The notes under the pieces: generated by a model
The model's input: only the letters and a program-made list of their open reading frames with translations
Databases searched by the model: none
What the model was told of the DNA's origin: nothing
Position numbers and translations under genes: made by a program
Shown here: one piece after another, positions 23,493 through 34,965 of the stretch
Layout of the letters: every line of letters starts with the position of its first letter
How positions within the stretch are numbered: the stretch's first letter is position 1
Source: Lentinula raphanica
Lineage: Eukaryota; Basidiomycota; Agaricomycetes; Agaricales; Omphalotaceae
DNA: 64,000 bases
Reading direction: 5' to 3'
NCBI GenBank assembly: GCA_027919835.1
Contig: JANVFP010000042.1
Span: 310,001-374,000 of the forward strand

Positions 23493-24807
23493 TCGACATG
23501 AAGGCGGATTCCAAGGGTAGGGAGCCTTTCTGCAGGCCTCTGCAAACAACAGATCATCTCCCAGCAACTATAGTGCACTATTCATCACAACAGGTATGTA
23601 CATGAAGGTCTTCACCTTCATCATACCTAATGTGTACATGAATACACTTAATTGCTGGCTATCCTCAAGAGCTCTTGCCACTATACTGTGCACGCATACA
23701 GAGCTCTATTGCCCCTACAAGTTGTCCACTATGACCTAGTGATGATACCCAGTCTGTGTGGAGTTATGCACACTTTTTCACCAAAGTGCTCAGAATCCTC
23801 TAATAGAGCTTTTGATTTACACTTGGCTCTACACCACGCAGTTCTGGATGGATCCCTTAGGTGTCTTAAGTGAAAATGTGCGGCTCCATGTCCTCTTCGG
23901 GATGAGAACAAATTTGAAGGCATTCCGTTCACTGGTTCTCCCGCAATCGTCATTTCGAGTTGCACACTCAAAACACAAAAAGCGGACTTGAGTGTTATTT
24001 CACTCCCAGAGTCTCTAGATCACTCTGGACCATGCCTAGACACATCACATGGGTCTCTGGATATATTTCGGACATTTCCAGCGCTTATGGGGCGCTTGGA
24101 TCATCAGCTGATAGCTGCACATGGTCCCATCTTCACATGCATCAGGCAAATCATGATGGGGTTGATCTGGTCCTGATGGTGGCTGTTACAGGTGCCAGAG
24201 GTCTGAGCAGAGGCCTGTAAAAGCGAGTTTCATCATCAGTTTTTGATCTCCCATTCTTCCTTTCCTTCCCCCACCATCTCTGACCTGGGTGAGGCTGCCT
24301 GCATGTCCCCTTGCTCTATTTGAGCTCTGATTTCACTATCCAGCACATTCCTCCATCTGTACAGACTATAGGCCTTCTAGAGGTGTCTCAGATACAGGAA
24401 TCTGGTATGAAATTTCGCATTTTTCACCATCAAGACACTGAACAGATACCAAAGCACATCCAGACAGATCTAAGGTGATCAGACACTGCAGAAGTTGATT
24501 CCTTTGTTAGATCTTGGGTTTTTGGTGTCTCAGTGCGCTCTGATCATGTCTGATAAGCCTCTACATTGTACTAACTCTTATCTACATAGATCTAACCTTG
24601 ATCTGCCTGTTTTTCCTTCACCCTCCCTCCTCTCCCTTCTATTATGTATGTTCTCACTGTTTGTATATATGTAGTGGTATGTAGCTACATCCTTACCTAT
24701 CCTGTACCATTATGTAGCCCTCCATGATCCGCTCTGAATGTTATGGGCTTTGGCCCAGTGTTGGCTAACTCTAACTTCCTGTCCCACCTGAGTGCAAAAG
24801 GCAGAGG
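23493..24807 (+). repeat. A-spacer-B2 block at the left end of G
   Basis: A 1315-bp block with the A part at 23493-24620 (1128 bp), the spacer and a complete B end (gcaaaaggcagagg to 24807). It shares private variants with the A2 of G (cagcaactatag, ggctatcctcaag), consistent with the recombination origin given for G. No gene. Confidence 0.85.
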
Positions 24808-26441
24808 TCAGAAGCACTACCAGAAGATTTTATACTATTACCTGGCATGAAGGTTTCCCCTATGTTTGTAGTCTGGCAGAAGGGGAAAGCCAGAATTGTC
24901 ATGGACCAAACTGCATCAGGTCTCAATGATGGTATACCTAGGGATGAGGCCAAAGTCAAATATGATGACATGCACACTTTTGGCCAGGTGCTCAATGATG
25001 TTATTAAAGAGCACCCTAATGAGGAGCTTGTACTATTCAAGAGTGATGTAGCTAAAGCTTTCCTCAATCTCCCTGCTCATCCTCTCTGGCAACTGTGCCA
25101 AGTTGTATCTGTTGAAGGAAGATTTCATATTGTCAGGAGACTGGTCTTTGGAACTAGAACCTCTCCTCGCTGTTGGTGCTCTGTATCAGCACTCCTTTGT
25201 TGGTTTGGAACTGAGAAGCTAGGAATCCCTAATCTACATGTCTACATGGATGATTTCTTTGGATGGGACTTCAAGAGGAATCTCATCACCTTTCATGGCA
25301 AGAAGTATCCCAAGAGACAAGTACAGCTTCTAGTCTTTTGGGACATGATTGACTGCCCATATGAAGACAGAAAACAAGACTGGGGAGTCTGGCTCTTGAT
25401 CCATCAGGAAAAATACCTTCAGCCCAAAGAGCCTAGAGACACCCCCCAAAGCCCAGGCTTCCCAGAGATACTCAGAGATTTCCAAAGATTTTCAAAGCAA
25501 CCCAGGTAAGCCTGAAGACACTAGATTGACTTGAAATAATTTCAAAGTCTTCAAACTGCCTGGGATTTTGGGGTGTCTCTAGGCAACTCTAGGCAACCTG
25601 GGCCTAGATATATTTTTCCTGATGACTCATTGGCTTCTTGACAGATATCATGAAAGGCTCCATCTCTTTGACCCAAGAGTCCATTGATGGACTTGTAGAA
25701 GCCATCCACACATTCCTCTCATCTCCCAATCGTAAAGCTGCACTCAGAGACTGGCAGCACCTCACAGGTTCTTTGAACTGGTCACTTAATGTTCTTCCAT
25801 GGGCCAGGCCTGCTCTCACAGAAATGTATCGCAAAATGAGTGGCAAAACACTTCAATTTCGTCATATCCCTATCAATGGTGAAGTGCATAGAGACCTGAC
25901 TTGGTTCTCTGACATGCTCAAATCTGCCATTGGGATACGATTTGTAGATGCCCAAGCATGGAGTGACAGTGATGCAGACTTTGTGTGCTGGACTGATGCA
26001 AGCAACATAGGTCTGTCCTTTGTCTATGCTAGTAATGGGTTTTGCTATCAAGTGCATCCTACTCCTGGGAGCCCAATTGTTGATATCTTCTTCAGAGAGC
26101 TACTAGCTATTCTATCTGGCCTACATCACATTGCTTCCAAACCTAGTCCACCCAAGAGAGCTCTATTCTTCTCTGATAGTTTGGACTCTGTTCAAGTGCT
26201 CAGCTCTCTTGCAGTCAAAGAATCATCTCACAACTCCATCCTTCTTGCTATTGCTGGTATAGTTCTCAAGACTGGTATTGACATCAGAGTTCGTCACATT
26301 CCTGGCAAGGATAACATCAAGGCAGATCTTCTATCTAGACTTTTACTGGATGACTTCAAGCTCCAGTTCCCCTCCTACCGCGTCTGCACTTTTGAGCCTC
26401 CAAGAGAGCTATTGCCGGCGCGATGGAGAGAGTCCTTTTAG
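24808..26441 (+). pseudogene. RT/RNase H ORF2 remnant of G, interrupted by a MITE
   Basis: ORF2 from the TCAGAAGC site to the normal stop at 26441. It contains the RT catalytic aspartate, the YMDD motif and all RNase H motifs but lacks the N-terminal ~160 codons. A 223-bp MITE-like insert at 25402-25624 splits it between the RT palm and the thumb/RNase H region. Otherwise the frame on both sides reads well, so the damage is due to the two mobile-element events rather than gradual decay. Confidence 0.85.
25402..25624. mobile_element. MITE-like insert with 14-bp terminal inverted repeats
   Basis: Absent from all sister copies of ORF2. Its ends are catcaggaaaaata (25402-25415) and the exact reverse complement (25611-25624). 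Further imperfect inverted homology extends inward (gcctagagacacccc near both ends). There is no coding capacity. The flanks read gatc on the left and actcattgg on the right, where sister copies read gatcattgg, so a clean target duplication is not evident and the superfamily cannot be assigned. Confidence 0.8.
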
Positions 26442-27430
26442 AGGCCATGGGTGAGCAGAGGAAGAGACAAGGGCGCTCTGCTCACCCTCCTATGGACTTG
26501 AACAAGTTAGATGACTTGGTGTTATTCCTTCAAGCCCATGCCATTGAAAAGTCTACTAAACAGAACTATACTACAGGTGCTAGGGATTACATCCACTTCT
26601 GCACCTCACACAAGCTTGATTTGGATCCTACTCCATCTACACTCTCCAGATACATTGCCTACACATCCAGACACATTGCCTCTGGACCCAAATATCTCTC
26701 TGGTGCTCGTCACTTTCTCAAACAACTCTATCCTCACTTTGATGAATCTCGTGCTCATCCTCTGGTTCAAGCTACAATCAGAGGATCCAAGAAAGTTAGA
26801 GCTGATCCAGTCAAGAGGAAACCTCCTCTTCAAATATCTCATATCCAACTCTTCTATGACTCTCGTCATCTCTCCTATGATGATCTTCTGTTTGCTACTC
26901 TCATGAGCTGTGGCTTCTATGGCTGTCACCGCATTGGTGAACTTACTGTTCCTAATCAGCATGATCTGCGTGACTGGCGTAAGGTAATCAAGCGAGCTTC
27001 TCTCAAGTTTGAGAATGGCAGAGCTGGTTATCATTTGCCTTATCACAAGAGTGATCCTTTTTACCATGGAACAGATATTCTCCAAAGTAATCAAGCAGTG
27101 GCTAGTCCTGTGTCTCTACTCAAGGAATACTGTACTATCAGAGACAAACTGCATGGAGCCAGGCCTGCATTGTTCCTCTGTGAAGATGGAACACTCCCCA
27201 CTAGATCCTGGTTTGAATCCAGGTTCTTTGCTTATGTTGGTAGGGAGTTTGGTGGACATTCACTTAGAGCTGGTGGTGCAACTTTTTATGCCAGACTTGG
27301 TCTTTCAGAATCTGTGATTATGGCTTTGGGACGTTGGTCTTCTACAGCTTGGAAAATATATATCAGAGACAATCCTACAGTAAGGGCAGAATTACAACTA
27401 GCTTCACTCAAACAAGCCCAAAGATCTTGA
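26423..27430 (+). CDS. Tyrosine recombinase (ORF3) of G, 335 aa, intact
   Basis: Intact recombinase with RIGEL, HSLRAGG, GRWSS and KIYIRDNP at the usual positions. The ATG at 26423 lies 19 nt before the ORF2 stop, the same overlap as in E3 and E4. One visible difference is LQSNQAVAS for the usual LQSHQAVAS. It is the only intact gene of G, so this protein could act only if it is transcribed from the A repeat upstream. Confidence 0.88.
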   Translation: MERVLLEAMGEQRKRQGRSAHPPMDLNKLDDLVLFLQAHAIEKSTKQNYTTGARDYIHFCTSHKLDLDPTPSTLSRYIAYTSRHIASGPKYLSGARHFLKQLYPHFDESRAHPLVQATIRGSKKVRADPVKRKPPLQISHIQLFYDSRHLSYDDLLFATLMSCGFYGCHRIGELTVPNQHDLRDWRKVIKRASLKFENGRAGYHLPYHKSDPFYHGTDILQSNQAVASPVSLLKEYCTIRDKLHGARPALFLCEDGTLPTRSWFESRFFAYVGREFGGHSLRAGGATFYARLGLSESVIMALGRWSSTAWKIYIRDNPTVRAELQLASLKQAQRS

Positions 27431-27642
27431 CACTCTACAATAGTATCATTGTAACACCATCCAATCTGATATACAACCATTTACCTCGCGTCTCATTCAC
27501 ATTTTCTCTCACCACCATCCACCCCTCAACAACATCTCATAGCAATTTATAGCCCTCCATGATCCGCTCTGAATGTTATGGGCTTTGGCCCAGTGTTGGC
27601 TAACTTTAACTTCCTGTCCCACCTGAGTGCAAAAGGCAGAGG

Positions 27643-28957
27643 TCGACATGAAGGCGGATTCCAAGGGTAGGGAGCCTTTCTGCAGGCCTCTGCAAACAAC
27701 AGATCATCTCCCAGCAACTATAGTGCACTATTCATCACAACAGGTATGTACATGAAGGTCTTCACCTTCATCATACCTAATGTGTACATGAATACACTTA
27801 ATTGCTGGCTATCCTCAAGAGCTCTTGCCACTATACTGTGCACGCATACAGAGCTCTATTGCCCCTACAAGTTGTCTACTATGACCTAGTGATGATACCC
27901 AGTCTGTGTGGAGTTATGCACACTTTTTCACCAAAGTGCTCAGAATCTTCTGATAGAGCTTTTGATTTACATTTGGCTCTACACCACGCAGTTCTGGATG
28001 GATCCCTTAGGTGTCTTAAGTGAAAATGTGCGGCTCCATGTCCTCTTCGGGATGAGAACAAATTTGAAGGCATTTGGCTCACTGGTTCTCCCGCAATTGT
28101 CATTTCAAGTTGCACACTCAAAACCCAAAAAGCGGACTTGAGTGTTATTTCACTCCCAGAGTCTCTAGATCACTCTGGACCATGTCTAGACACATCACAT
28201 GGGTCTCTGGATATATTTCGGACATTTCCAGTGCTTATGGGGCGCCTGGATCATCAGCTGATAGCTGCACATGGTCCCATCTTCACATGCATCAGGCATA
28301 TCATGATGGGGTTGATCTGGTCCTGATGGTAGCTGTTACAGGTGCCAGAGGTCTGAGCAGAGGCCTGTAAAAGCGAGTTTCATCATCAGTTTTTGATCTC
28401 CCATTCTTCCTTTCCTTCCCCCACCATCTCTGACCTGGGTGAGGCTGCCTGCATGTCCCCTTGCTCTATTTGAGCTCTGATTTCACTATCCAGCACATTC
28501 CTCCATCTGTACAGACTACAGGCCTTCCAGAGGTGTCTCAGATACAGGAATCTGGTATGAAATTTCGCATTTTTCACCATCAAGACACTGAACAGATACC
28601 AAAGCACATCCAGACAGATCTAAGGTGATCAGACACTGTAGAAGTTGATTCCTTTGTTAGATCTTGGGTTTTTGGTGTCTCAGTGCGCTCTGATCATGTC
28701 TGATAAGCCTCTACATTGTACTGACTCTTATCTACATAGATCTAACCTTGATCTACCTGTTTTTCCTTCACCCTCCCTCCTCTCCCTCATATCATGTATG
28801 TTCTCATTGTTTGTATATATGTAGTGGTATGTAGCTACATCCTTACCTATCCTGTACCATTATGTAGCCCTCCATGATCCGCTCTGAATGTTATGGGCTT
28901 TGGCCCAGTGTTGGCTAACTTTAACTTCCTGTCCCACCTGAGTGCAAAAGGCAGAGG
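27643..28957 (+). repeat. A2-spacer-B2 end of element G
   Basis: A 1315-bp right terminal block: A2 27643-28770 (1128 bp), spacer of about 94 bp, and B2 ending at 28957 in ggcagagg. It follows B1 directly (ggcagagg/tcgacatg at 27642/27643). It holds no gene. Confidence 0.88.
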
Positions 28958-30535
28958 CATATCATGATGGGTTTGATCTGGTCCTGATGGTGGCTGTTAC
29001 AGGTGCCAGAGGTCTGAGCAGAGGCCTGTAAAAGCGAGTTTCATCATCAGTTTTTGATCTCCCATTCTTCCTTTCCTTCCCCCACCATCTCTGACCTGGG
29101 TGAGGCTGCCTGCATGTCCCCTTGCTCTATTTGAGCCCTGATTTCACTATCCAGCACATTCCTCCATCTGTACAGACTATAGGCCTTCTAGAGGTGTCTC
29201 AGATACAGGAATCTGGTATGAAATTTCGCATTTTTCACCATCAAGACACTGAACAGATACCAAAGCACATCCAGACAGATCTAAGGTGATCAGACACTGT
29301 AGAAGTTGATTCCTTTGTTAGATCTTGGGTTTTTGGTGTCTCAGTGCGCTCTGATCATGTCTGATAAGCCTCTACATTGTACTGACTCTTATCTACATAG
29401 ATCTAACCTTGATCTACCTGTTTTTCCTTCATCCTCCTGCTCTCCCTGAGCACCATCTTCATCTCAACACTCTGTATGGCTCCCCATCGCTCTGAATCAC
29501 CAGATCCTCTTGCTATCCATGCTGCTACACCCTCCATGTCCAAATCTAGCCAGATCCATGCTGATGAGGCCTCATCTAAGCCCTTCAGACACCTTGATCT
29601 TGCTCAAACTCTCCCCCAATCCTTATCCACCAAGATCAGAGCAGATCAGAGTGCTTCTGAGGCCTCTAGACCCCTCAATCCTGCACAAACTCGCCTCAAA
29701 CCCTTATCTGATCAGATCAGGCCAGATCAGGCCAGATCAAAGTTGCTCCCTTCCTCTCAAAAGTCCTCTAACATGCCCACTCACTCTCAGAACACCTCTA
29801 GCTCGCTTCCTGAGCGCTCCATGGGCGCTTCTAGCTCCTCTAAACAGGGTAGAGCTCATGTTCACTTCAGGTCTGTGTCTCCTCTTCCCTCTGATGTTCC
29901 ATCCTCCTCTGCTGCTCCCCACTTGTCACCTCCTCCCTCCCTTGCTGCCAGGCTCTCTGATGACCCTGAGCAAGCTCTGGAGTTTCAGGCAGTCAGTGAA
30001 CAAGCCAGGACTCTGCAGGAAGTTGTTGAACAGTTCAGAAATGAGGAAATCAATGCTATGGAAGCCTTTAGGGCTATTAGAGATATATCATCCAATGATC
30101 CTGTTGTATCCCAAGACTATGTGTCTCAGATCATGGATATTCAGAGAGAGACCAATCAGTTTAAGAGAGACAAACTCAAAGGGAAGGAGGCTGCTGTTTC
30201 AGCAGATCAGACTGCTGTCTCTCAAGAGGATGCTGTCAATGAGGCTGCTTGGGCTAGCATGCAAGCCCAGATTCAGGACTTGGATGCTGAGCAAGCTCAG
30301 CTTGACTCTGGCACTTCTGCTCAAGATTCAGAGCCTATTCTACAGGCTGGGAGAGATGCCTTGGCTAGGCTTCTTGCCTCTCCTTCACAACCTACTGCTA
30401 CTGCTTCAATGCTTCCTGCTGCACTTCTTGAAGCTGCTCCTCACTTGGCCCATTTGTCAGGGCCTACATCTCTTCCTGCTCATGTGCAGAAAACTTGGGA
30501 GCTCAAGAATCTCTTTGCTGTTGAGAGCAATCTGG

Positions 30536-31850
30536 CCTCTGCCTTTTGCACTCAGGTGGGACAGGAAGTTAAAGTTAGCCAACACTGGGCCAAAGCCCAT
30601 AACATTCAGAGCGGATCATGGAGGGCTACATAATGGTACAGGATAGGTAAGGATGTAGCTACATACCACTACATATATACAAACAATGAGAACATACATG
30701 ATATGAGGGAGAGGAGGGAGGGTGAAGGAAAAACAGGTAGATCAAGGTTAGATCTATGTAGATAAGAGTCAGTACAATGTAGAGGCTTATCAGACATGAT
30801 CAGAGCGCACTGAGACACCAAAAACCCAAGATCTAACAAAGGAATCAACTTCTACAGTGTCTGATCACCTTAGATCTGTCTGGATGTGCTTTGGTATCTG
30901 TTCAGTGTCTTGATGGTGAAAAATGCGAAATTTCATACCAGATTCCTGTATCTGAGACACCTCTAGAAGGCCTATAGTCTGTACAGATGGAGGAATGTGC
31001 TGGATAGTGAAATCAGGGCTCAAATAGAGCAAGGGGACATGCAGGCAGCCTCACCCAGGTCAGAGATGGTGGGGGAAGGAAAGGAAGAATGGGAGATCAA
31101 AAACTGATGATGAAACTCGCTTTTACAGGCCTCTGCTCAGACCTCTGGCACCTGTAACAGCCACCATCAGGACCAGATCAAACCCATCATGATATGCCTG
31201 ATGCATGTGAAGATGGGACCATGTGCAGCTATCAGCTGATGATCCAGGCGCCCCATAAGCGCTGGAAATGTCCGAAATATATCCAGAGACCCATGTGATG
31301 TGTCTAGGCATGATCCAGAGTGATCTAGAGACTCTGGGAGTGAAATAACACTCAAGTCCGCTTTTTGTGTTTTGAGTGTGCAACTCGAAATGACGATTGC
31401 GGGAGAGCCAGTGAGCCAAATGCGTTCAAATTTGTTCTCATCCCGAAGAGGACGTGGAGCCGCACATTTTCACTTAAGACACCTAAGGGATCCATCCAGA
31501 ACTGCGTGGTGTAGAGCCAAATGTAAATCAAAAGCTCTATCAGAAGATTCTGAGCACTTTGGTGAAAAAGTGTGCATAACTCCACACAGAGTGGGTATCA
31601 TCACTAGGTCATAGTGGACAAGTTGTAGGGGCAATAGAGCTCTGTATGCGTGCACAGTATAGTGGCAAGAGCTCTTGAGAGTAGCCAGCAATTAAGTGTA
31701 TTCATGTACACATTAGGTATGATGAAGGTGAAGACCTTCATGTACATACCTGTTGTGATGAATAGTGCACTATAATTGCTGGGAGATGATCTGTTGTTTG
31801 CAGAGGCCTGCAGAAAGGCTCCCTACCCTTGGAATCCGCCTTCATGTCGA
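30536..31850 (-). repeat. B2-spacer-A2 end of element E3
   Basis: Complete 1315-bp terminal block, type I, followed directly by B1 at 31851. No gene. It is the full-length partner of the shortened A1 at 36712-37090. Confidence 0.88.
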
Positions 31851-32062
31851 CCTCTGCCTTTTGCACTCAGGTGGGACAGGAAGTTAAAGTTAGCCAACAC
31901 TGGGCCAAAGCCCATAACATTCAGAGCGGATCATGGAGGGCTATAAATTGCTATGAGATGTTGTTGAGGGGTGGATGGTGGTGAGAGAAAATGTGAATGA
32001 GACGCGAGGTAAATGGTTGTATATCAGATTGGATGGTGTTACAATGATACTATTGTACAGTG

Positions 32063-33070
32063 TCAAGATCTTTGGGCTTGTTTGAGTGAAGCTAGTTGTA
32101 ATTCTGCCCTTACTGTAGGATTGTCTCTGATATATATTTTCCAAGCTGTAGAAGACCAACGTCCCAAAGCCATGATCACAGATTCTGAAAGACCAAGTCT
32201 GGCATAAAAAGTTGCACCACCAGCTCTAAGTGAATGTCCACCAAACTCCCTACCAACATAAGCAAAGAACCTGGATTCAAACCAGGATCTAGTGGGGAGT
32301 GTTCCATCTTCACAGAGGAACAATGCAGGCCTGGCTCCATGTAGTTTGTCTCTGATAGTATAGTATTCCTTGAGTAGAGACACAGGACTAGCCACTGCTT
32401 GATGACTTTGGAGAATATCTGTTCCATGGTAAAAAGGATCACTCTTGTGATAAGGCAAATGATAACCAGCTCTGCCATTCTCAAACTTGAGAGAAGCTCG
32501 CTTGATTACCTTACGCCAGTCACGCAGATCATGCTGATTAGGAACAGTAAGTTCACCAATACGGTGACAGCCATAGAAGCCACAGCTCATGAGAGTTGCA
32601 AACAGAAGATCATCATAGGAGAGATGACGAGAGTCATAGAAGAGTTGTATATGAGATATTTGAAGTGGAGGTTTCCTCTTGACTGGATCAGCTCTAACTT
32701 TCTTGGATCCTCTGATTGTAGCTTGAACCAGAGGATGAGCACGAGACTCATCAAAGTGAGGGTAGAGTTGTTTGAGAAAGTGACGAGCACCAGAGAGATA
32801 TTTGGGTCCAGAGGCAATGTGTCTGGATGTGTAGGCAATGTATCTTGAGAGTGTGGATGGAGTAGGATCCAGATCAAGTTTGTGTGAGGTGCAGAAGTGG
32901 ATGTAATCTCTAGCACCTGTAGTATAGTTCTGTTTGGTAGATTTTTCAATGGCATGGGCTTGAAGGAATACGACCAAGTCATCTAACTTGTTCAAGTCCA
33001 TAGGAGGGTGAGCAGAGCGCCCTTGTCTCTTCCTCTGCTCACCCATGGCCTCTAAAAGGACTCTCTCCAT
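32063..33070 (-). CDS. Tyrosine recombinase (ORF3) of E3, 335 aa
   Basis: Intact recombinase with every motif: Arg in RIGEL, HSLR, Trp in GRWSS and Tyr in KIYIR. Its ATG at 33068-33070 overlaps the end of ORF2 by 19 nt. An N-terminal segment of about 150 residues (KSTKQNYTTGARDYIHFC and following) resembles the core-binding SAM-like domain of such recombinases. The expected role is to integrate the circular element DNA. Confidence 0.9.
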   Translation of the reverse strand: MERVLLEAMGEQRKRQGRSAHPPMDLNKLDDLVVFLQAHAIEKSTKQNYTTGARDYIHFCTSHKLDLDPTPSTLSRYIAYTSRHIASGPKYLSGARHFLKQLYPHFDESRAHPLVQATIRGSKKVRADPVKRKPPLQISHIQLFYDSRHLSYDDLLFATLMSCGFYGCHRIGELTVPNQHDLRDWRKVIKRASLKFENGRAGYHLPYHKSDPFYHGTDILQSHQAVASPVSLLKEYYTIRDKLHGARPALFLCEDGTLPTRSWFESRFFAYVGREFGGHSLRAGGATFYARLGLSESVIMALGRWSSTAWKIYIRDNPTVRAELQLASLKQAQRS

Positions 33071-34965
33071 CGCGCCGGCAGTAGCTCTCTTGGAGGCTCA
33101 AAAGTGCGGACGCGGTAGGAGGGGAACTGGAGCTTGAAGTCATCCAGTAGAAGTCTAGATAGAAGGTCTGCCTTGATGTTGTCCTTGCCAGGAATATGAC
33201 GAACTCTGATGTCAATACCAGTCTTGAGAACTATACCAGCAATAGCTAAGAGGATGGAGTTGTGTGATGATTCTTTGACTGCAAGAGAGCTCAGCACTTG
33301 AACTGAGTCTAGGCTATCTGAGAAGAACAGAGCTCTTTTTGGTGGACTAGGTTTGGATGCAATGTGATGGAGTCCTGATAAAATAGCTAGAAGCTCCCTG
33401 AAGAAGATGTCCACTACTGGGCTGCCAGGAGTAGGATGCACTTGATAGCAAAACCCATTGCTGGCATACACAAAGGACAGTCCTATATTGCTAGCATCAG
33501 ACCAGCACACAAAGTCTGCTTCACTATCACTCCATGCTTGGGCATCTACAAATCGTATCCCAATGGCAGACCTGAGCATGTCAGAGAACCAAGTCAGGTC
33601 TCTATGCACTTCACCATTGATAGGGATGTGACGAAATTGAAGTGTCTTGCCACTCATTTTGCGATACATTTCAGTGAGAGCAGGCCTGGCCCATGGAAGA
33701 ACATTGAGTGACCAGTTCAAAGAGCCTGTGAGGTGCTGCCAGTCTCTGAGTGCAGCTTTCCGATTGGGAGATGAGAGGAATGTCTGAATGGCTTCCACAA
33801 GTCCATCTATGGATTCCTGAGTCAAAGAGATGGAGCCTTTCATGATATCTGTCAAGAAGCCAATAATCAAGAGCCAGACTCCCCAGTCTTGTTTTCTGTC
33901 CTCATAGGGGCAGTCAATCATGTCCCAAAAGACTAGAAGCTGTACTTGTCTCTTGGGATACTTCTTGCCATGAAAGGTGATCAGATTTCTCTTGAAGTCC
34001 CAGCCAAAGAAGTCATCCATGTAGACATATAGATTGGGGATTCCTAGCTTTTCAGTCCCAAACCAGCATAGTAGTGCAGACACAGAGCACCAACAGCGAG
34101 GAGATGTTCTAGTTCCAAAGACTAATCTCCTAACAATATGAAATCTTCCTTCAACAGATACAACTTGAGAAAGTTGCCAGAGAGGATGAGCAGGGAGATT
34201 GAGGAAAGCTTTAGCTACATCACTCTTGAATAGCACAAGCTCCTCATTGGGATGCTCTTTGATAACATCATTGAGCACCTGGCCAAAAGTGTGCATGTCA
34301 TCATATTTGACTTTGGCCTCCTCTCTAGGGATACCATCATTCAGACCTGATGCAGTTTGGTCCATGACAACTCTGGCTTTCCCCTTCTGCCAGACTACAA
34401 ACATAGGGGAAACCTTCATGCCAGGTAATAGTACAAAATCTTCTGGTAGTGCTTCTGACCACCTCCCAGCAGCTACCTCCTGATCTCTGTGAGCTTTGAG
34501 TGCAGCAATGTCTACTTCCTCAGTGACATAGTTCTCCACCTTCTGCTTGCATTCCTCTTCCCACTCTGCTTCATAGAAGGGCCAGAATCCTTCTCTCAGT
34601 GAGCGAATTACAGAAGCAACAAAGGGCTGATTAGGATGAGTGGATAAGAGGAGTTCCAAGCGGTCCACATTGAAAGGAGTTTCAACTTTGATATAATTAG
34701 ACATAGAGTGCAAAGTAGCAAGAATTTGAGGATTGTTCAAGAGATGTTCAGGAGGTGAAGGCAGAGGAGGTGCAGTCATAGTAGATGTGATACTGGGAGG
34801 AATGATGTTACAAGAAGAACTAGCAGAAGACCATAAATAACCACGTCTAAAACGTGGATTAGAAGTAGATTCAGATGTATCCAATAAATGCTTTGTACCA
34901 GCCAGAGATTTAGGCCCTTGAAGAGCGCTTTCTACTCTCTCTGCGACGCTTCTGGAGCTGGTCAT
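33052..34965 (-). CDS. RT/RNase H polyprotein (ORF2) of E3, 637 aa
   Basis: Intact ORF2, 1914 nt from the ATG at 34963-34965. Order: a proline-rich N-terminus (APPLPSPPEHLL), RT with VAKAFLNLP and YMDD, then RNase H (WSDAS, FFRELLAIL, FFSDSLDS, IPGKDNIKADLLSR). WSDAS replaces the usual WTDAS, and the RNase H aspartate is kept. The same frame stays open upstream through all of gag to about 36633, so the true start is not certain. I chose the ATG within the end of gag because RT homology begins downstream of it. Confidence 0.85.
   Translation of the reverse strand: MTSSRSVAERVESALQGPKSLAGTKHLLDTSESTSNPRFRRGYLWSSASSSCNIIPPSITSTMTAPPLPSPPEHLLNNPQILATLHSMSNYIKVETPFNVDRLELLLSTHPNQPFVASVIRSLREGFWPFYEAEWEEECKQKVENYVTEEVDIAALKAHRDQEVAAGRWSEALPEDFVLLPGMKVSPMFVVWQKGKARVVMDQTASGLNDGIPREEAKVKYDDMHTFGQVLNDVIKEHPNEELVLFKSDVAKAFLNLPAHPLWQLSQVVSVEGRFHIVRRLVFGTRTSPRCWCSVSALLCWFGTEKLGIPNLYVYMDDFFGWDFKRNLITFHGKKYPKRQVQLLVFWDMIDCPYEDRKQDWGVWLLIIGFLTDIMKGSISLTQESIDGLVEAIQTFLSSPNRKAALRDWQHLTGSLNWSLNVLPWARPALTEMYRKMSGKTLQFRHIPINGEVHRDLTWFSDMLRSAIGIRFVDAQAWSDSEADFVCWSDASNIGLSFVYASNGFCYQVHPTPGSPVVDIFFRELLAILSGLHHIASKPSPPKRALFFSDSLDSVQVLSSLAVKESSHNSILLAIAGIVLKTGIDIRVRHIPGKDNIKADLLSRLLLDDFKLQFPSYRVRTFEPPRELLPARWRESF

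Larger units (their letters stand above)
23493..28957 (+). mobile_element. Ngaro-like element G, 5' half lost, in A1 of E0
   Basis: Order: complete A-spacer-B2 (23493-24807), ORF2 from the residue after the ggaggtgg site (24808), ORF3, B1 (27550-27642), then complete A2-spacer-B2 (27643-28957). Gag and the start of ORF2 are missing. The flanks rejoin E0 precisely (atcagg/catatc). The simplest history is that a solo unit inserted in ORF2 of G and its A then recombined with A1 of G, deleting what lay between. Confidence 0.85.
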
